Below are positions 22,283-35,891 of a stretch of 64,000 nt of DNA, piece after piece. The notes below the pieces were generated by a model, which was given only the letters and a program-made list of their open reading frames with translations, made no database searches and was not told the origin of the DNA. Within the stretch, counting starts at the first letter, position 1, and every line of letters begins with the position of its first letter. The translations under genes were made by a program, and so were the position numbers. Origin of the DNA: Limonium bicolor (taxonomy: Eukaryota > Streptophyta > Magnoliopsida > Caryophyllales > Plumbaginaceae); the NCBI GenBank assembly GCA_023374045.1, contig CM041777.1:109829588-109893587 (forward strand). The letters run 5' to 3'.

Positions 22283-24477
22283 TGTAACACCCCCAAACAC
22301 TGGCCTAGGAGTTAGGGGTATTACACGCCGCGTATTATTACATAATAACGCAAGGCTCTAAAAGAACGAACTTAAACACATATTCAAATAAGGCCCAAAA
22401 CAGAATACAACAAAGTATAACCACAATGAAGTCTTAACACCTCAAAAGGTTTTACAGAACCCACCAAACGTATAACAGAAACGGAAGCTAACAAAAGGCC
22501 CAAAGGCTCAAATCCGAATACAAAGTCTCAAAAGTAACTAATAATGAAACATCTAACTCCAGAGCTGCAAAACGACCTTCACTGATCAATCTGCAATGTT
22601 AGATAGAAATAGGGGAATGAGCACACAACTATGCCCAGTAGATGACAAACTTCATCAACCAGCATGCTCAAAACATTTAAGAATGTTATCAAATCAGAAG
22701 GAGTCAAGAGAATCCATAAACATATCAGAATCAGAAACAGAAGTCCAATTAAGGGACTAAACAGAGCAGAAGCAGACAGAAGCAGAGAAAACAGAGTGGG
22801 ACACTAGCGATCACAGCATACAGACAGAACGAGCAACCAGCTCGTGAACAGAACGAGGAAACCTCACTCGTAAACAGAACAGGTGTAAACACCCGTGAAC
22901 AGAACGGGGAACATCACCCGTGAACAGAAGGATCCTACATAGCGCGCTACGAGACAGCGAAACCAGCCATCCAAAGGCTCAGACACAGAGATAACTAGGT
23001 CCCAAAACAGAAGCTTAAATACAGATAAGCATATGTGCACCAAAGGCACCAGAAAGCTCATAGATAGCTTGGAAATCAGAAGGGGAATCCAACCCCGCAA
23101 ACAGAAGTCAAAACGGAGCTCAAACGAGCAAGTTATGGCCAAAACAGTAGCCTGTCCGAACTTGTGTCCGGACATCAATGTTCGGACACAAGTCGAGACT
23201 CAGAAGGCAAAATCAGACAGATGTCCGAACTTGTGTCCGGACTTCAAAGTTCGGACACAAGTCGAACCTTAAAACAGAAGAAGAGCCAGAGGTGTCCGAA
23301 CATCCAAGTTCGGACGGATGTTCGGACTTCTTCGGAAAACAGAACGTGGAGAGTCCGAACTTGTGTCCGGACATCCAATGTTCGGACACAAGTCGAAGCC
23401 AAAATCAGAGAATGCAGAAGCTGTGTCCGAACTTCAAAGCTCGGACGGAAGTTCGGACACAGCGAAGATTTTCAAAAGATTAAGCGCAGAAGGGCATGTC
23501 CGAACTTCAAAGCTCGGACGGAAGTTCGGACATGCCGAAAACCTCAGAAATCAGAAGCGAATTCAAACGAACAGAGGCACAAAAACCAATCCAAATCAAC
23601 ACACACATTTACAAAACAACCTTGGGGGTTTAATCCATTGAAAAGGCATTAAACAGACATAAGACACACACCAACACAGGATCAAATCATCGAATTAACT
23701 GGTAGAATCCAAACTCCCCAAGGCTGAACACACGGATCGAATCCGAAAGCCACCTACCTCAAATACAGCAGAGACGAGTCACAATCTGAACAGCAGAGCT
23801 CGAATCCAAGCAGATACCCCAAACGCAGACCGGAAAGCAATGCCAACCCTCTAACTGAATACAATTGCAATCCCAAATCAGAAACGCAACCAAAACCCCG
23901 AAACTGAAACTGTAACCTGAACGGGAATACTATTCTCACCTGAATTCTGACAGTAGGACAACGGATTCGCGGACGACGCCCACAGTAGAAGAGAATTGAC
24001 TGAGAATGCGAAATCGCCACTGATTCACAATCAGATTGCAAAGGGGAATTAGAAAGCAAACACTTCAGAAACCATAGAACCGAAGAAGGCTAACTTCTAT
24101 ACCTTAAATTGAACAGGAACGCAACGAAGAGAATGGGTCCACAGCAGAGGCTCGAATCTTCAAACCGGCACAGCAACTCTTACAGATCGAGAAGGCAAGA
24201 AAATGCAGAGAGGGAGTTGAGAGAGAGAGAGCGTCTCAGCAGATGAAACTGATCGGGGAATTAGAAAGTGAGAGCGTGGTGAGGAACGTGGTTAGGGAAG
24301 TAATTAAGGATGATTAATAAGAAATAAATTAGGCTCTCACCAGAAAATCAATTGAGGAAGGAAAAGACTTCTTCGTCCCCAGCTTAATTAGAATGGACTT
24401 CCTTGTCCTGAATAATGAGATAAGCCACTTAAAATAAGATGGTGATGAAAAAATTATGACCAAAATTGGGTTATACA
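22283..24477 (-). repeat. LTR 4
   Basis: This 2195-bp LTR lies between copies C and D. Several 1-bp losses cluster at its right end (24314-24477), including within TTATAACA at the terminus. Its variable stem-loop at 22742-22758 has loop aattaag. Confidence 0.93.
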
Positions 24478-24495
24478 TCACCTCCCCCTTAAAAG
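24478..24495 (-). other. Polypurine tract, copy D
   Basis: The purine tract lies directly beside LTR 4 at 24477. Confidence 0.85.
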
Positions 24496-24522
24496 AATTT
24501 CGTCCTCGAAATTAAAACATAC

Positions 24523-27500
24523 CTACTGCTCGAAAAGGGCGGGGAACTTAGAACGCACTTCGCTTTCGACCTCCCAGGTCGCCTCTTCCTCGACTGACCC
24601 GACCACTGCACCTTCACCAAGGGCATGGTCTTGCTCCTAAGCTTACGAACATCTCGGGCTAGAATCCTCGAAGGAACTGCCTCGAACGTGAAGTCCTCCC
24701 TCAACTGAAGCGGACTGAAGTCGATCACATGAGATGGGTCCGGAATATACTTCCTCAGCATAGAAACGTGGAACACACTGTGCACTGCTGCTAAAGACGG
24801 AGGCAGAGCCAAACGATAGGCAACCGGTCCGATCCTCTCTAGGATCTCAAAAGGACCCACAAAACGAGGGCTAAGCTTGCCTCTCTTCCCAAAACGAACG
24901 ACTCCTCGCACAGGAGAAACCTTCAGATACACATGATCGCCCACCTCAAACTCTAGAGGTCGTCTCCTCTGATCGGCGTAGCTCTTCTGGCGACTCTGAG
25001 CCACTAGCAAACGCTCCTGATAGACTGAATTTTGCCCACAGCATCCTGAACCAAGTCTGGACCAATCACAGCTCTCTCCTTCAGATCATCCCAACAGATG
25101 GGTGATCTGCACCTCCTGCCATACAAGGCCTCGAACGGAGCCATCCCGATACTGGTCTGAAACTATTATTATAAGCGAACTCGATCAATGCAACGTGCTG
25201 ATCCCAGCTGCCCCCAAAGTCGAGTACACACGCCCTGAGCATGTCCTCCAGGACCTGATTCGTCCTCTCTGTCTGCCCGTCTGACTGAGGATGGTAAGCT
25301 GAACTGAAGACAACTTCGTCCCCAAAGCCTGATGCAAACTCTGCCAGAATCTGGACACAAACCTCGGATCTCTGTCAGACACAATCGAAGCCGGAACCCC
25401 ATGCAGACGCACTATCTCATCAATGTACAACTGGCCAAGCGGTGCAAACTGAAAGTCTTCCTGACAGGTAGGAAGTGAGCGCTCTTCGTGAGCCGGTCCA
25501 CAATGACCCAAACTGCATCAAAACCCCTCGGAGTCTTAGGCAGTCCCATAACAAATCCATCCCGACGCTCTCCCACTTCCACTCCGGAACGGGAAGAGGC
25601 TGAAGCAAACCAGCTGGTCTCTGATGCTCAGCTTTGACCTGCTGACAGGTCCGACATCTGGATACAAAGTCAGAAATATCTCTCTTCATGTTGCCCCACC
25701 AGAATGTCTCTCGAAGATCCCGGTACATCTTCACCCCCCTGGGTGTACCGAGTACGGAGCTCCATGAGCCTCCTGCATGATCTCACGCCTCAACGCGTCG
25801 TCTGCCGGCACACAAACACGGCCTCTGAACCTCAGGCAGCCATCCTCTGAAACCCGGAACTCGGACTCCTGACCAGCAGACAAACTCTCTCTGATCTTAC
25901 ACAGACTGACATCAAGCTCCTGACTGGCCTTGATCCGGTCGATCAAGGTAGGCTGAACCTGCAGTGCTGCTAAATCCCAGACCTCTCTGGACGGACAACC
26001 CAGATACCCATGCGCTGCAACTCCTGAGCAGACCTCTCCACACCGGACAAAGCACAAACAGTCCCAGACGGACCCCTCCTACTGAGCGCATCAGCAACCA
26101 CATTCGCCCTACCCGGATGGTAGAGGATCTCTAAATCATAATCGTGCAACAACTCCAGCCATCTCCTCTGCCTCAAGTTCAACTCCTTCTGAGTGAACAG
26201 ATACTTGAGGCTCTTATGGTCCGTATACACCTTGCACGCTGCCCCATACAAGTAGTGCCTCCAAATCTTCAACGCAAAGACCACCGCAGCCAGCTCCAGA
26301 TCGTGGGTCGGATAGTTCTTCTCATATGGCTTCAACTGACGAGAGCCATATGCTACTACCTTCCCATGCTGCATCAGAACACATCCAAGTCCCCTATGGG
26401 ACGCATCACAGAAAACCTCAAGACCCTCGGTCCCCTCCGGAAGAGTCAAGATCGGCGCAGTAGTCAACCTCTTCTTCAGCTCCAGAAAACACTGCTCGCA
26501 GGCATCGCTCCACTCAAACTTCACATCCTTCTGCAGCAGACGAGTCAACGGAATCACCAACTTGGAGAAGCCCTCCACAAACTTGCGATAGTAGCCCGCT
26601 AGTCCAAGGAAGCTACGAATATCCCCAACATTAGTAGGTCTGGCCCACTCAGTAATAGCTCGAATCTTCTCCGGGTCCACGGAGATACCATCCTTGGAGA
26701 CCACATGTCCCAAGAATACCACCTGATCTAGCCAGAACTCGCACTTCTTCAGCTTCGCATACAACTCGTTCTCCCTCAGAGTCTGGAGAACGGTCCTCAA
26801 ATGCTCCTCGTGCTCCTCAGCACTCTTGGAATACACCAAGATGTCATCGATGAAAACTACAACGAACTGGTCCAAAAACGGCTTGAAGACTCTGTTCATC
26901 ATATCCATAAATACGAAGGCGCATTCGTCAACCGAATGGCATCACTAGGAACTCGTATGTCCATAACGAGTCCTGAAAGCGGACTTAGGCACGTCGTCTG
27001 CCTTAATCCTCAGCTGATGATATCCCGACCTCAGATCGATCTTCGAAAACACCTTAGCTCCTGCTAACTGGTCGAACAAGTCGTCTATGCGCGGGAGAGG
27101 ATACCTATTCTTAATGGTAACCTTGTTGAGCTCCCTGTAGTCAATGCACAACCGCATGCTACCGTCCTTCTTCTTTACAAATAGCACTGGCGCTCCCCAA
27201 GGCGACACACTCGGGCGAATGAAGCCCTTATCCAGCAGCTCCTGCAACTGGACCTTCAGCTCCTTGAGCTCAGCAGGCGCCATACGGTATGGGGCCTTCG
27301 AAATGGGCTGAGTCTCAGGTGCGAGCTCGATCGAGAACTCCACCTCTCTGACAGGGGGAAGCCCAGGTACATCATCCTGGAACACATCTGGGAAGTCTCT
27401 GACCACTGGAATCTCCTCCAACTTCGCATCCTTGCGAACCTCAGGGATGTAGCACAGATATCCCTGGCATCCTTTCCTCAGAAAACGGAACGCCTGCATA

Positions 27501-28986
27501 GCTGATATGACTGGCGGCGAGCACGGGAGTCCATTCCCTGCTACAATCAAACGGGGCTGGCCCGGCTCCTCAAAGTGACTCTCGAAGCAGCACAATCAAT
27601 GTGGGCATGGTGCGCAGCAAGCCAATCCATGCCCAGGATCACATCAAAAGAAGTCATCTCCATCGGGATGAGGTTAGCACACAGAGTCCTATCTCTGACT
27701 AACACAGGACTATCTTTGCAAACAGAATTCAACAGCATAGAAGAGTCCCTAACTAATGGACTATGCACACATAACTCAACACCCAGAGGCACAACAGGCA
27801 AACCGAGCTCACCCACCAACTCAGCAGAAATAAAAGAGTGGGTGGCTCCAGAGTCAAACAAACAGAAAACAGAACGAGATGACAGCTGGAGAATACCTGT
27901 GACAACTCTGTCAGTCGATCGGTCCCTCTCTCCAGCCATCGCGTACACTCTGGCCTGGCCCTGGGGCTTCTTCTGCTCAGCCCGGTCTCGATCTCTAGAC
28001 CCAGATGCAGACCCCAGCTCCACCTCCAGAGCTACCTCTGCTCCTCTCAGCCTGAGGGCAATCAGCAATCCTATGCCCCATGGATCCACACTTGAAGCAG
28101 GCCCCGACTTCCTGTAGCAGTCCTGACCTCTGTGAAACTTGCCACAGACCTGGCACTTCGGAGCAAGCTGACGAAGACGAACCCCCTCTATCTCGTGAAC
28201 GGTCCCCAGAGCGGTCTCCAGTAGACTGCTTCTTCTGAGAAGCAGACTGATCCCTCCTATCACTGTCATCGGACCTCTGCTTCCTCTTCTGGTCCTTCCC
28301 TCCAGACTGGCGACCTCTCAAGTCAGCCTCTACCAACAGGGCGACATCAGCTACGTCCCTGAAGGTCTTGTGACGCAGCGGCGTCACAGCAGATCGGATA
28401 TCCGGCCTCAGCCTCTCAAACTTCCTGGCCTTCCTATGCTCGTCAGGCTCAGGTGCAAACTTAGATAGGCTGATAAACTTGCGGACGTACTCCTCAACGC
28501 TCATGTCCCGACCCTGGCGTAGTCGGTTATACTCCAGGATGCGCTGATCCTTGTAGACGTCGGGGTAGAACTGCTTGTTGAACTCCCCAATGAACTGCTC
28601 CCACGTCCATGGCTGTGGAACTTCCCCATCACTGACCTCCACCACTCCTTGGCTTCGGCCTTGAACAGAAAGGTAGCGAAGTCGACCTTCTGCTCCTCCT
28701 CAGAGCCCATCACTCGAAGCAAATCCTCCACCTCTGACAACCAGTGGCTGGCCTCCTGGGGGTCTCCTGCCCCATCGAACGACGGCGGCTTCAGCTTCAT
28801 GAATTCCTGAAGCGCCTTCACGTTCCTCCCTCCAGCATCTGCCCCAGCCGGGCCTGCTCCGCCAGCTGGTCCTCCTCCAGCTGGACCGCCCCCTGCAGCC
28901 ATGGTCTGCATGAGCTGCGTCATAAACTGCTGCTGAACAGCATCAGCAACATTCCCTGGAGGGTTATTCGCTCTCCTTGGCGGCAT
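24523..28986 (-). pseudogene. gag-pol polyprotein, copy D (frameshifted, only copy with intact gag start)
   Basis: From ATG 28986 the gag frame is open for 161 codons to 28501; the other four copies share a 1-bp loss near the equivalent of 28952 that closes this frame. Further pieces: gag middle and zinc knuckles 28645-27995; protease 28269-27547; RT N-terminal half 27595-26945; RT palm, connection and RNase H 26908-25970 (312 codons, FIDDILVYS at the start); integrase zinc region 26057-25731; core 25734-25169; tail 25010-24489. Breaks include bases lost near 26914, 26928, 26955 and 27572, and GAG shortened near 28166. The tail has the same frame loss as copies A, C and E. Confidence 0.9.
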
Positions 28987-29080
28987 TCTGAAAGTCCAAC
29001 AGCAGCAGTTAACTCCGACACTAACACTGACATTTCTGACTGACTGGCTAACTTAAAATCCCAGCAGATTAGAACCCAGA

Positions 29081-29092
29081 GCTCTGATACCA
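29081..29092 (-). other. Primer binding site, copy D
   Basis: TGGTATCAGAGC on the minus strand, five bases from LTR 5. Confidence 0.9.
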
Positions 29093-29097
29093 CTAAA

Positions 29098-31291
29098 TGT
29101 AACACCCCCAAACACTGGCCTAGGAGTTAGGGGTATTACACGCCGCGTATTATTACATAATAACGCAAGGCTCTAAAAGAACGAACTTAAACACATATTC
29201 AAATAAGGCCCAAAACAGAATACTTAACAAAGTATAACCACAATGAAGTCTTAACACCTCAAAAGGTTTTACAGAACCCACCAAACGTATAACAGAAACG
29301 GAAGCTAACAAAAGGCCCAAAGGCTCAAATCCGAATACAAAGTCTCAAAAGTAACTAATAATGAAACATCTAACTCCAGAGCTGCAAAACGACCTTCACT
29401 GATCAATCTGCAATGTTAGATAGAAATAGGGGAATGAGCACACAACTATGCCCAGTAGATGACAAACTTCATCAACCAGCATGCTCAAAACATTTAAGAA
29501 TGTTATCAAATCAGAAGGAGTCAAGAGAATCCATAAACATATCAGAATCAGAAGCAGAAGTCCCGTTAAAGGACTAAACAGAGCAGAAGCAGACAGAAGC
29601 AGAAAACAGAGTGGGACACTAGCGATCACAGCATACAGACAGAACAACAACAGCTCGTGAACAGAACGAGGAAACCTCACTCGTAAACAGAACAGGTGTA
29701 ACACCCGTGAACAGAACGGGGAACATCACCCGTGAACAGAAGGATCCTACATAGCGCGCTACGAGACAGCGAAACCAGCCATCCAAAGGCTCAGACACAG
29801 AGATAACTAGGTCCCAAAACAGAAGCTTAAATACAGATAAGCATATGTGCACCAAAGGCACCAGAAAGCTCATAGATAGCTTGGAAATCAGAAGGGGAAT
29901 CCAACCCCGCAAACAGAAGTCAAAACGGAGCTCAAACGAGCAAGTTATGGCCAAAACAGTAGCCTGTCCGAACTTGTGTCCGGACATCAATGTTCGGACA
30001 CAAGTCGAGACTCAGAAGGCAAAATCAGACAGATGTCCGAACTTGTGTCCGGACTCAAAGTTCGGACACAAGTCGAACCTTAAAACAGAAGAAGAGCAGA
30101 GGTGTCCGAACATCCAAGTTCGGACGGATGTTCGGACATCTTCGGAAAACAGAACGTGGAGAGTCCGAACTTGTGTCCGGACATCCAATGTTCGGACACA
30201 AGTCGAAGCCAAAATCAGAGAATGCAGAAGCTGTGTCCGAACTTCAAAGCTCGGACGGAAGTTCGGACACAGCGAAGATTTTCAAAAGATTAAGCGCAGA
30301 AGGGCATGTCCGAACTTCAAAGCTCGGACGGAAGTTCGGACATGCCGAAAACCTCAGAAATCAGAAGCGAATTCAAACGAACAGAGGCACAAAAACCAAT
30401 CCAAATCAACACACACATTTACAAAACAACCTTGGGGGTTTAATCCATTGAAAAGGCATTAAACAGACATAAGACACACACCAACACAGGATCAAATCAT
30501 TGAATTAACTGGTAGAATCCAAACTCCCCAAGGCTGAACACACGGATCGAATCCGAAAGCCACCTACCTCAAATACAGCAGAGACGAGTCACAATCTGAA
30601 CAGCAGAGCTCGAATCCAAGCAGATACCCCAAACGCAGACCGGAAAGCAATGCCAACCCTCTAACTGAATACAATTGCAATCCCAAATCAGAAACGCAAC
30701 CAAAACCCCGAAACTGAAACTGTAACCTGAACGGGAATACTATTCTCACCTGAATTCTGACAGTAGGACAACGGATTCGCGGACGACGCCCACAGTAGAA
30801 GAGAATTGACTGAGAATGCGAAATCGCCACTGATTCACAATCAGATTGCAAAGGGGAATTAGAAAGCAAACACTTCAGAAACCATAGAACCGAAGAAGGC
30901 TAACTTCTATACCTTAAATTGAACAGGAACGCAACGAAGAGAATGGGTCCACAGCAGAGGCTCGAATCTTCAAACCGGCACAGCAACTCTTACAGATCGA
31001 GAAGGCAAGAAAATGCAGAGAGGGAGTTGAGAGAGAGAGAGCGTCTCAGCAGATGAAACTGATCGGGGAATTAGAAAGTGAGAGCGTGGTGAGGAACGTG
31101 GTTAGGGAAGTAATTAAGGATGATTTAATAAGAATAATATTAGGCTCTCACCAGAAAATCAATTGAGGAAGGAAAAGACTTCTTCGTCCCCAGCTTAATT
31201 AGAATGGACTTCCTTGTCCTGAATAATGAGATAAGCCACTTAAAATAAGATGGTGATGAAATAAATTATGACCAAAACTTGGGTTATAACA
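29098..31291 (-). repeat. LTR 5
   Basis: This 2194-bp LTR lies between copies D and E. Its variable stem-loop at 29569-29585 has loop cgttaaa. One arm of the first ACGAG/CTCGT hairpin is lost near 29644. Confidence 0.93.
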
Positions 31292-31309
31292 TCACCTCCC
31301 CCTTAAAAG
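31292..31309 (-). other. Polypurine tract, copy E
   Basis: The purine tract lies directly beside LTR 5 at 31291. Confidence 0.85.
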
Positions 31310-31336
31310 AATTTCGTCCTCGAAATTAAAACATAC

Positions 31337-34300
31337 CTACTGCTCGAAAAGGGCGGGGAACTTAGAACGCACTTCGCTTTCGACCTCCCAGGTCGCCTCC
31401 TCCTCGACTGACCCGACCACTGCACCTTCACCAAGGGCATGGTCTTGCTCCTAAGCTTACGAACATCTCGGGCTAGAATCCTCGAAGGAACTGCCTCGAA
31501 CGTGAAGTCCTCCCTCAACTGAAGCGGACTGAAGTCGATCACATGAGATGGGTCCGGAATATACTTCCTCAGCATAGAAACGTGGAACACACTGTGCACT
31601 GCTGCTAAAGACGGAGGCAGAGCCAAACGATAGGCAACCGGTCCGATCCTCTCTAGGATCTCAAAAGGACCCACAAAACGAGGGCTAAGCTTGCCTCTCT
31701 TCCCAAAACGAACGACTCCTCGCACAGGAGAAACCTTCAGATACACATGATCGCCCACCTCAAACTCTAGAGGTCGTCTCCTCTGATCGGCGTAGCTCTT
31801 CTGGCGACTCTGAGCCACTAGCAAGCGCTCCCTGATAGACTGAATTTGCCCACAGCATCCTGAACCAAGTCTGGACCAATCACAGCTCTCTCCTTCAGAT
31901 CATCCCAACAGATGGGTGATCTGCACCTCCTGCCATACAAGGCCTCGAACGGAGCCATCCCGATACTGGTCTGAAAGCTGTTATTATAGCGAACTCGATC
32001 AATGCACGTGCTGATCCCAGCTGCCCCCAAAGTCGAGTACACACGCCCTGAGCATGTCCTCAGGACCTGATTCGTCCTCTCTGTCTGCCCGTCTGACTGA
32101 GGATGGTAAGCTGAACTGAAAGACAACTTCGTCCCCAAAGCCTGATGCAAACTCTGCCAGAATCTGGACACAAACCTCGGATCTCTGTCAGACACAATCG
32201 AAGCCGGAACCCCATGCAGACGCACATCTCATCATGTACAACTGGCCAAGCGGTGCAAACTGAAAGTCTTCCTGACAGGTAGGAAGTGAGCGCTCTTCGT
32301 GAGCCGGTCCACAATGACCCAAACTGCATCAAAACCCCTCGGAGTCTTAGGCAGTCCCATAACAAATCCATCCGACGCTCTCCCACTTCCACTCCGGAAC
32401 GGGAAGAGGCTGAAGCAAACCAGCTGGTCTCTGATGCTCAGCTTTGACCTGCTGACAGGTCCGACATCTGGATACAAAGTCAGAAATATCTCTCTTCATG
32501 TTGCCCACCAGAATGTCTCTCGAAGATCCCGGTACATCTTCACCCCTCCTGGGTGTACCGAGTACGGAGCTCCATGAGCCTCCTGCATGATCTCACGCCT
32601 CAACGCGTCGTCTGCCGGCACACAAACACGGCCTCTGAACCTCAGGCAGCCATCCTCTGAAACCCGAACTCGGACTCCTGACCAGCAGACAAACTCTCTC
32701 TGATCTTACACAGACTGACATCAAGCTCCTGACTGGCCTTGATCCGGTCGATCAAGGTAGGCTGAACCTGCAGTGCTGCTAACATCCCAGACCTCTCTGG
32801 ACGGACAACCCAGATACCCATGCGCTGCAACTCCTGAGCAGACCTCTCCACACCGACAAAGCACAAACAGTCCCAGACGGACCCCTCCTACTGAGCGCAT
32901 CAGCAACCACATTCGCCCTACCCGGATGGTAGAGGATCTCTAAATCATAATCGTGCAACTCCAGCCATCCCTCCTCAAGTTCAACTCCTTCTGAGTGAAC
33001 AGATACTTGAGGCTCTTATGGTCCGTATACACCTTGCACGCTGCCCCATACAAGTAGTGCCTCCAAATCTTCAACGCAAAGACCACCGCAGCCAGCTCCA
33101 GATCGTGGGTCGGATAGTTCTTCTCATATGGCTTCAACTGACGAGAGCCATATGCTACTACCTTCCCATGCTGCATCAGAACACATCCAAGTCCCCTATG
33201 GGACGCATCACAGAAAACCTCAAGACCCTCGGTCCCCTCCGGAAGAGTCAAGATCGGCGCAGTAGTCAACCTCTTCTTCAGCTCCAGAAAACACTGCTCG
33301 CAGGCATCGCTCCACTCAAACTTCACATCCTTCTGCAGCAGACGAGTCAACGGAATCACCAACTTGGAGAAGCCCTCCACAAACTTGCGATAGTAGCCCG
33401 CTAGTCCAAGGAAGCTACGAATATCCCCAACATTAGTAGGTCTGGCCCACTCAGTAATAGCTCGAATCTTCTCCGGGTCCACGGAGATACCATCCTTGGA
33501 GACCACATGTCCCAAGAATACCACCTGATCTAGCCAGAACTCGCACTTCTTCAGCTTCGCATACAACTCGTTCTCCCTCAGAGTCTGGAGAACGGTCCTC
33601 AAATGCTCCTCGTGCTCCTCAGCACTCTTGGAATACACCAAGATGTCATCGATGAAAACTACAACGAACTGGTCCAAAAACGGCTTGAAGACTCTGTTCA
33701 TCATATCCATAAATACTGAAGGCGCATTCGTCAGACCGAATGGCATCACTAGGAACTCGTAATGTCCATAACGAGTCCTGAAAGCGGACTTAGGCACGTC
33801 GTCTGCCTTAATCCTCAGCTGATGATATCCCGACCTCAGATCGATCTTCGAAAACACCTTAGCTCCTGCTAACTGGTCGAACAAGTCGTCTATGCGCGGG
33901 AGGGGATACCTATTCTTAATGGTAACCTTGTTGAGCTCCCTGTAGTCAATGCACAACCGCATGCTACCGTCCTTCTTCTTTACAAATAGCACTGGCGCTC
34001 CCCAAGGCGACACACTCGGGCGAATGAAGCCCTTATCCAGCAGCTCCTGCAACTGGACCTTCAGCTCCTTGAGCTCAGCAGGCGCCATACGGTATGGGGC
34101 CTTCGAAATGGGCTGAGTCTCAGGTGCGAGCTCGATCGAGAACTCCACCTCTCTGACAGGGGGAAGCCCAGGTACATCATCCTGGAACACATCTGGGAAG
34201 TCTCTGACCACTGGAATCTCCTCCAACTTCGCATCCTTGCGAACCTCAGGGATGTAGCACAGATATCCCTGGCATCCTTTCCTCAGAAAACGGAACGCCT

Positions 34301-35778
34301 GCATAGCTGATATGACTGGCGGCGAGCACGGGAGTCCATTCCCTGCTACAATCAAACGGGGCTGGCCCGGCTCCTCGAAAGTGACTCTCGAAGCAGCACA
34401 ATCAATGTGGGCATGGTGCGCAGCAAGCCAATCCATGCCCAGGATCACATCAAAAGAAGTCATCTCCATCGGGATGAGGTTAGCACACAGAGTCCTATCT
34501 CTGACTAACACAGGACTATCTTTGCAAACAGAATTCAACAGCATAGAAGAGTCCCTAACTAATGGACTATGCACACATAACTCAACACCCAGAGGCACAA
34601 CAGGCAAACCGAGCTCACCCACCAACTCAGCAGAAATAAAAGAGTGGGTGGCTCCAGAGTCAAACAAACAGAAAACAGAACGAGATGACAGCTGGAGAAT
34701 ACCTGTGACAACTCTGTCAGTCGATCGGTCCCTCTCTCCAGCCATCGCGTACACTCTGGCCTGGCCCTGGGGCTTCTTCTGCTCAGCCCGGTCTCGATCT
34801 CTAGACCCAGATGCAGACCTCCAGCTCCACCTCCAGAGCTACCTCTGCTCCTCTCAGCCTGAGGGCAATCAGCAATCCTATGCCCATGGATCCACACTTG
34901 AAGCAGGCCCCGACTTCCTGTAGCAGTCCTGACCTCTGAAACTTGCCACAGACCTGGCACTTCGGAGCAGCTGACGAAGACGAACCCCTCTATCTCGTGA
35001 ACGGTCCCCAGAGCGGTCTCCAGTAGACTGCTTCTTCTGAGAAGCAGACTGATCCCTCCTATCACTGTCATCGGACCTCTGCTTCCTCTTCTGGTCCTTC
35101 CCTCCAGACTGGCGACCTCTCAAGTCAGCCTCTACCAACAGGGCGACATCAGCTACGTCCCTGAAGGTCTTGTGACGCAGCGGCGTCACAGCAGATCGGA
35201 TATCCGGCCTCAGCCACTCTCAAACTTCCTGGCCTTCCTATGCTCGTCAGGCTCAGGTGCAAACTTAGATAGGCTGATAAACTTGCGGACGTACTCCTCA
35301 ACGCTCATGTCCCGACCCTGGCGTAGTCGGTTATACTCCAGGATGCGCTGATCCTTGTAGACGTCGGGGTAGAACTGCTTGTTGAACTCCCCAATGAACT
35401 GCTCCCACGTCCATGTGTGGAACTTCCCCATCACTGACCTCCACCACTCCTTGGCTTCGGCCTTGAACAGAAAGGTCGAAGTCGACCTTCTGCTCCTCCT
35501 CAGAGCCCATCACTCGAAGCAAATCCTCCACCTCTGACAACCAGTGGCTGGCCTCCTGGGGGTCTCCTGCCCCATCGAACGACGGCTTCAGCTTCATGAA
35601 TTCCTGAAGCGCCTTCACGTTCCTCCCTCCAGCATCTGCCCCAGCCGGGCCTGCTCCGCCAGCTGGTCCTCCTCCAGCTGGACCGCCCCCTGCAGCCATG
35701 GTCTGCATGAGCTGCGTCATAAACTGCTGAACAGCATCAGCACATTCCCTGGAGGGTTATTCTCTCTCTTGGCGGCAT
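31337..35778 (-). pseudogene. gag-pol polyprotein, copy E (longest open pol frame)
   Basis: Copy E keeps a 604-codon open frame, 34754-32940, covering protease, RT and RNase H. In that frame the protease Asp is residue 32 (DSGATHSFI), RT catalytic Asp residues are 305 ([10 protein letters not shown]), 369 and 370 (FIDDILVY), and RNase H acidic residues are 516, 553 and 578. Gag is broken into 35720-35331, 35434-35210 and 35189-34878. Integrase pieces are 32866-32642, 32477-32232 and 32225-31818, and the tail is 31824-31303. The pol frame ends early through two short losses at about 32960-32975. It is the best copy for clade assignment. The surrounding indels still make the whole polyprotein untranslatable as given. 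Confidence 0.92.
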
Positions 35779-35874
35779 TCTGAAAGTCCAACAGCAAGCA
35801 GTTAAACTCAGACACTAACACTGACATTTCTGACTGACTGGCTAACTTAAAATCCCAGCAGATTAGAACCCAGA

Positions 35875-35886
35875 GCTCTGATACCA
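35875..35886 (-). other. Primer binding site, copy E
   Basis: TGGTATCAGAGC on the minus strand, five bases from LTR 6. Confidence 0.9.
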
Positions 35887-35891
35887 CTAAA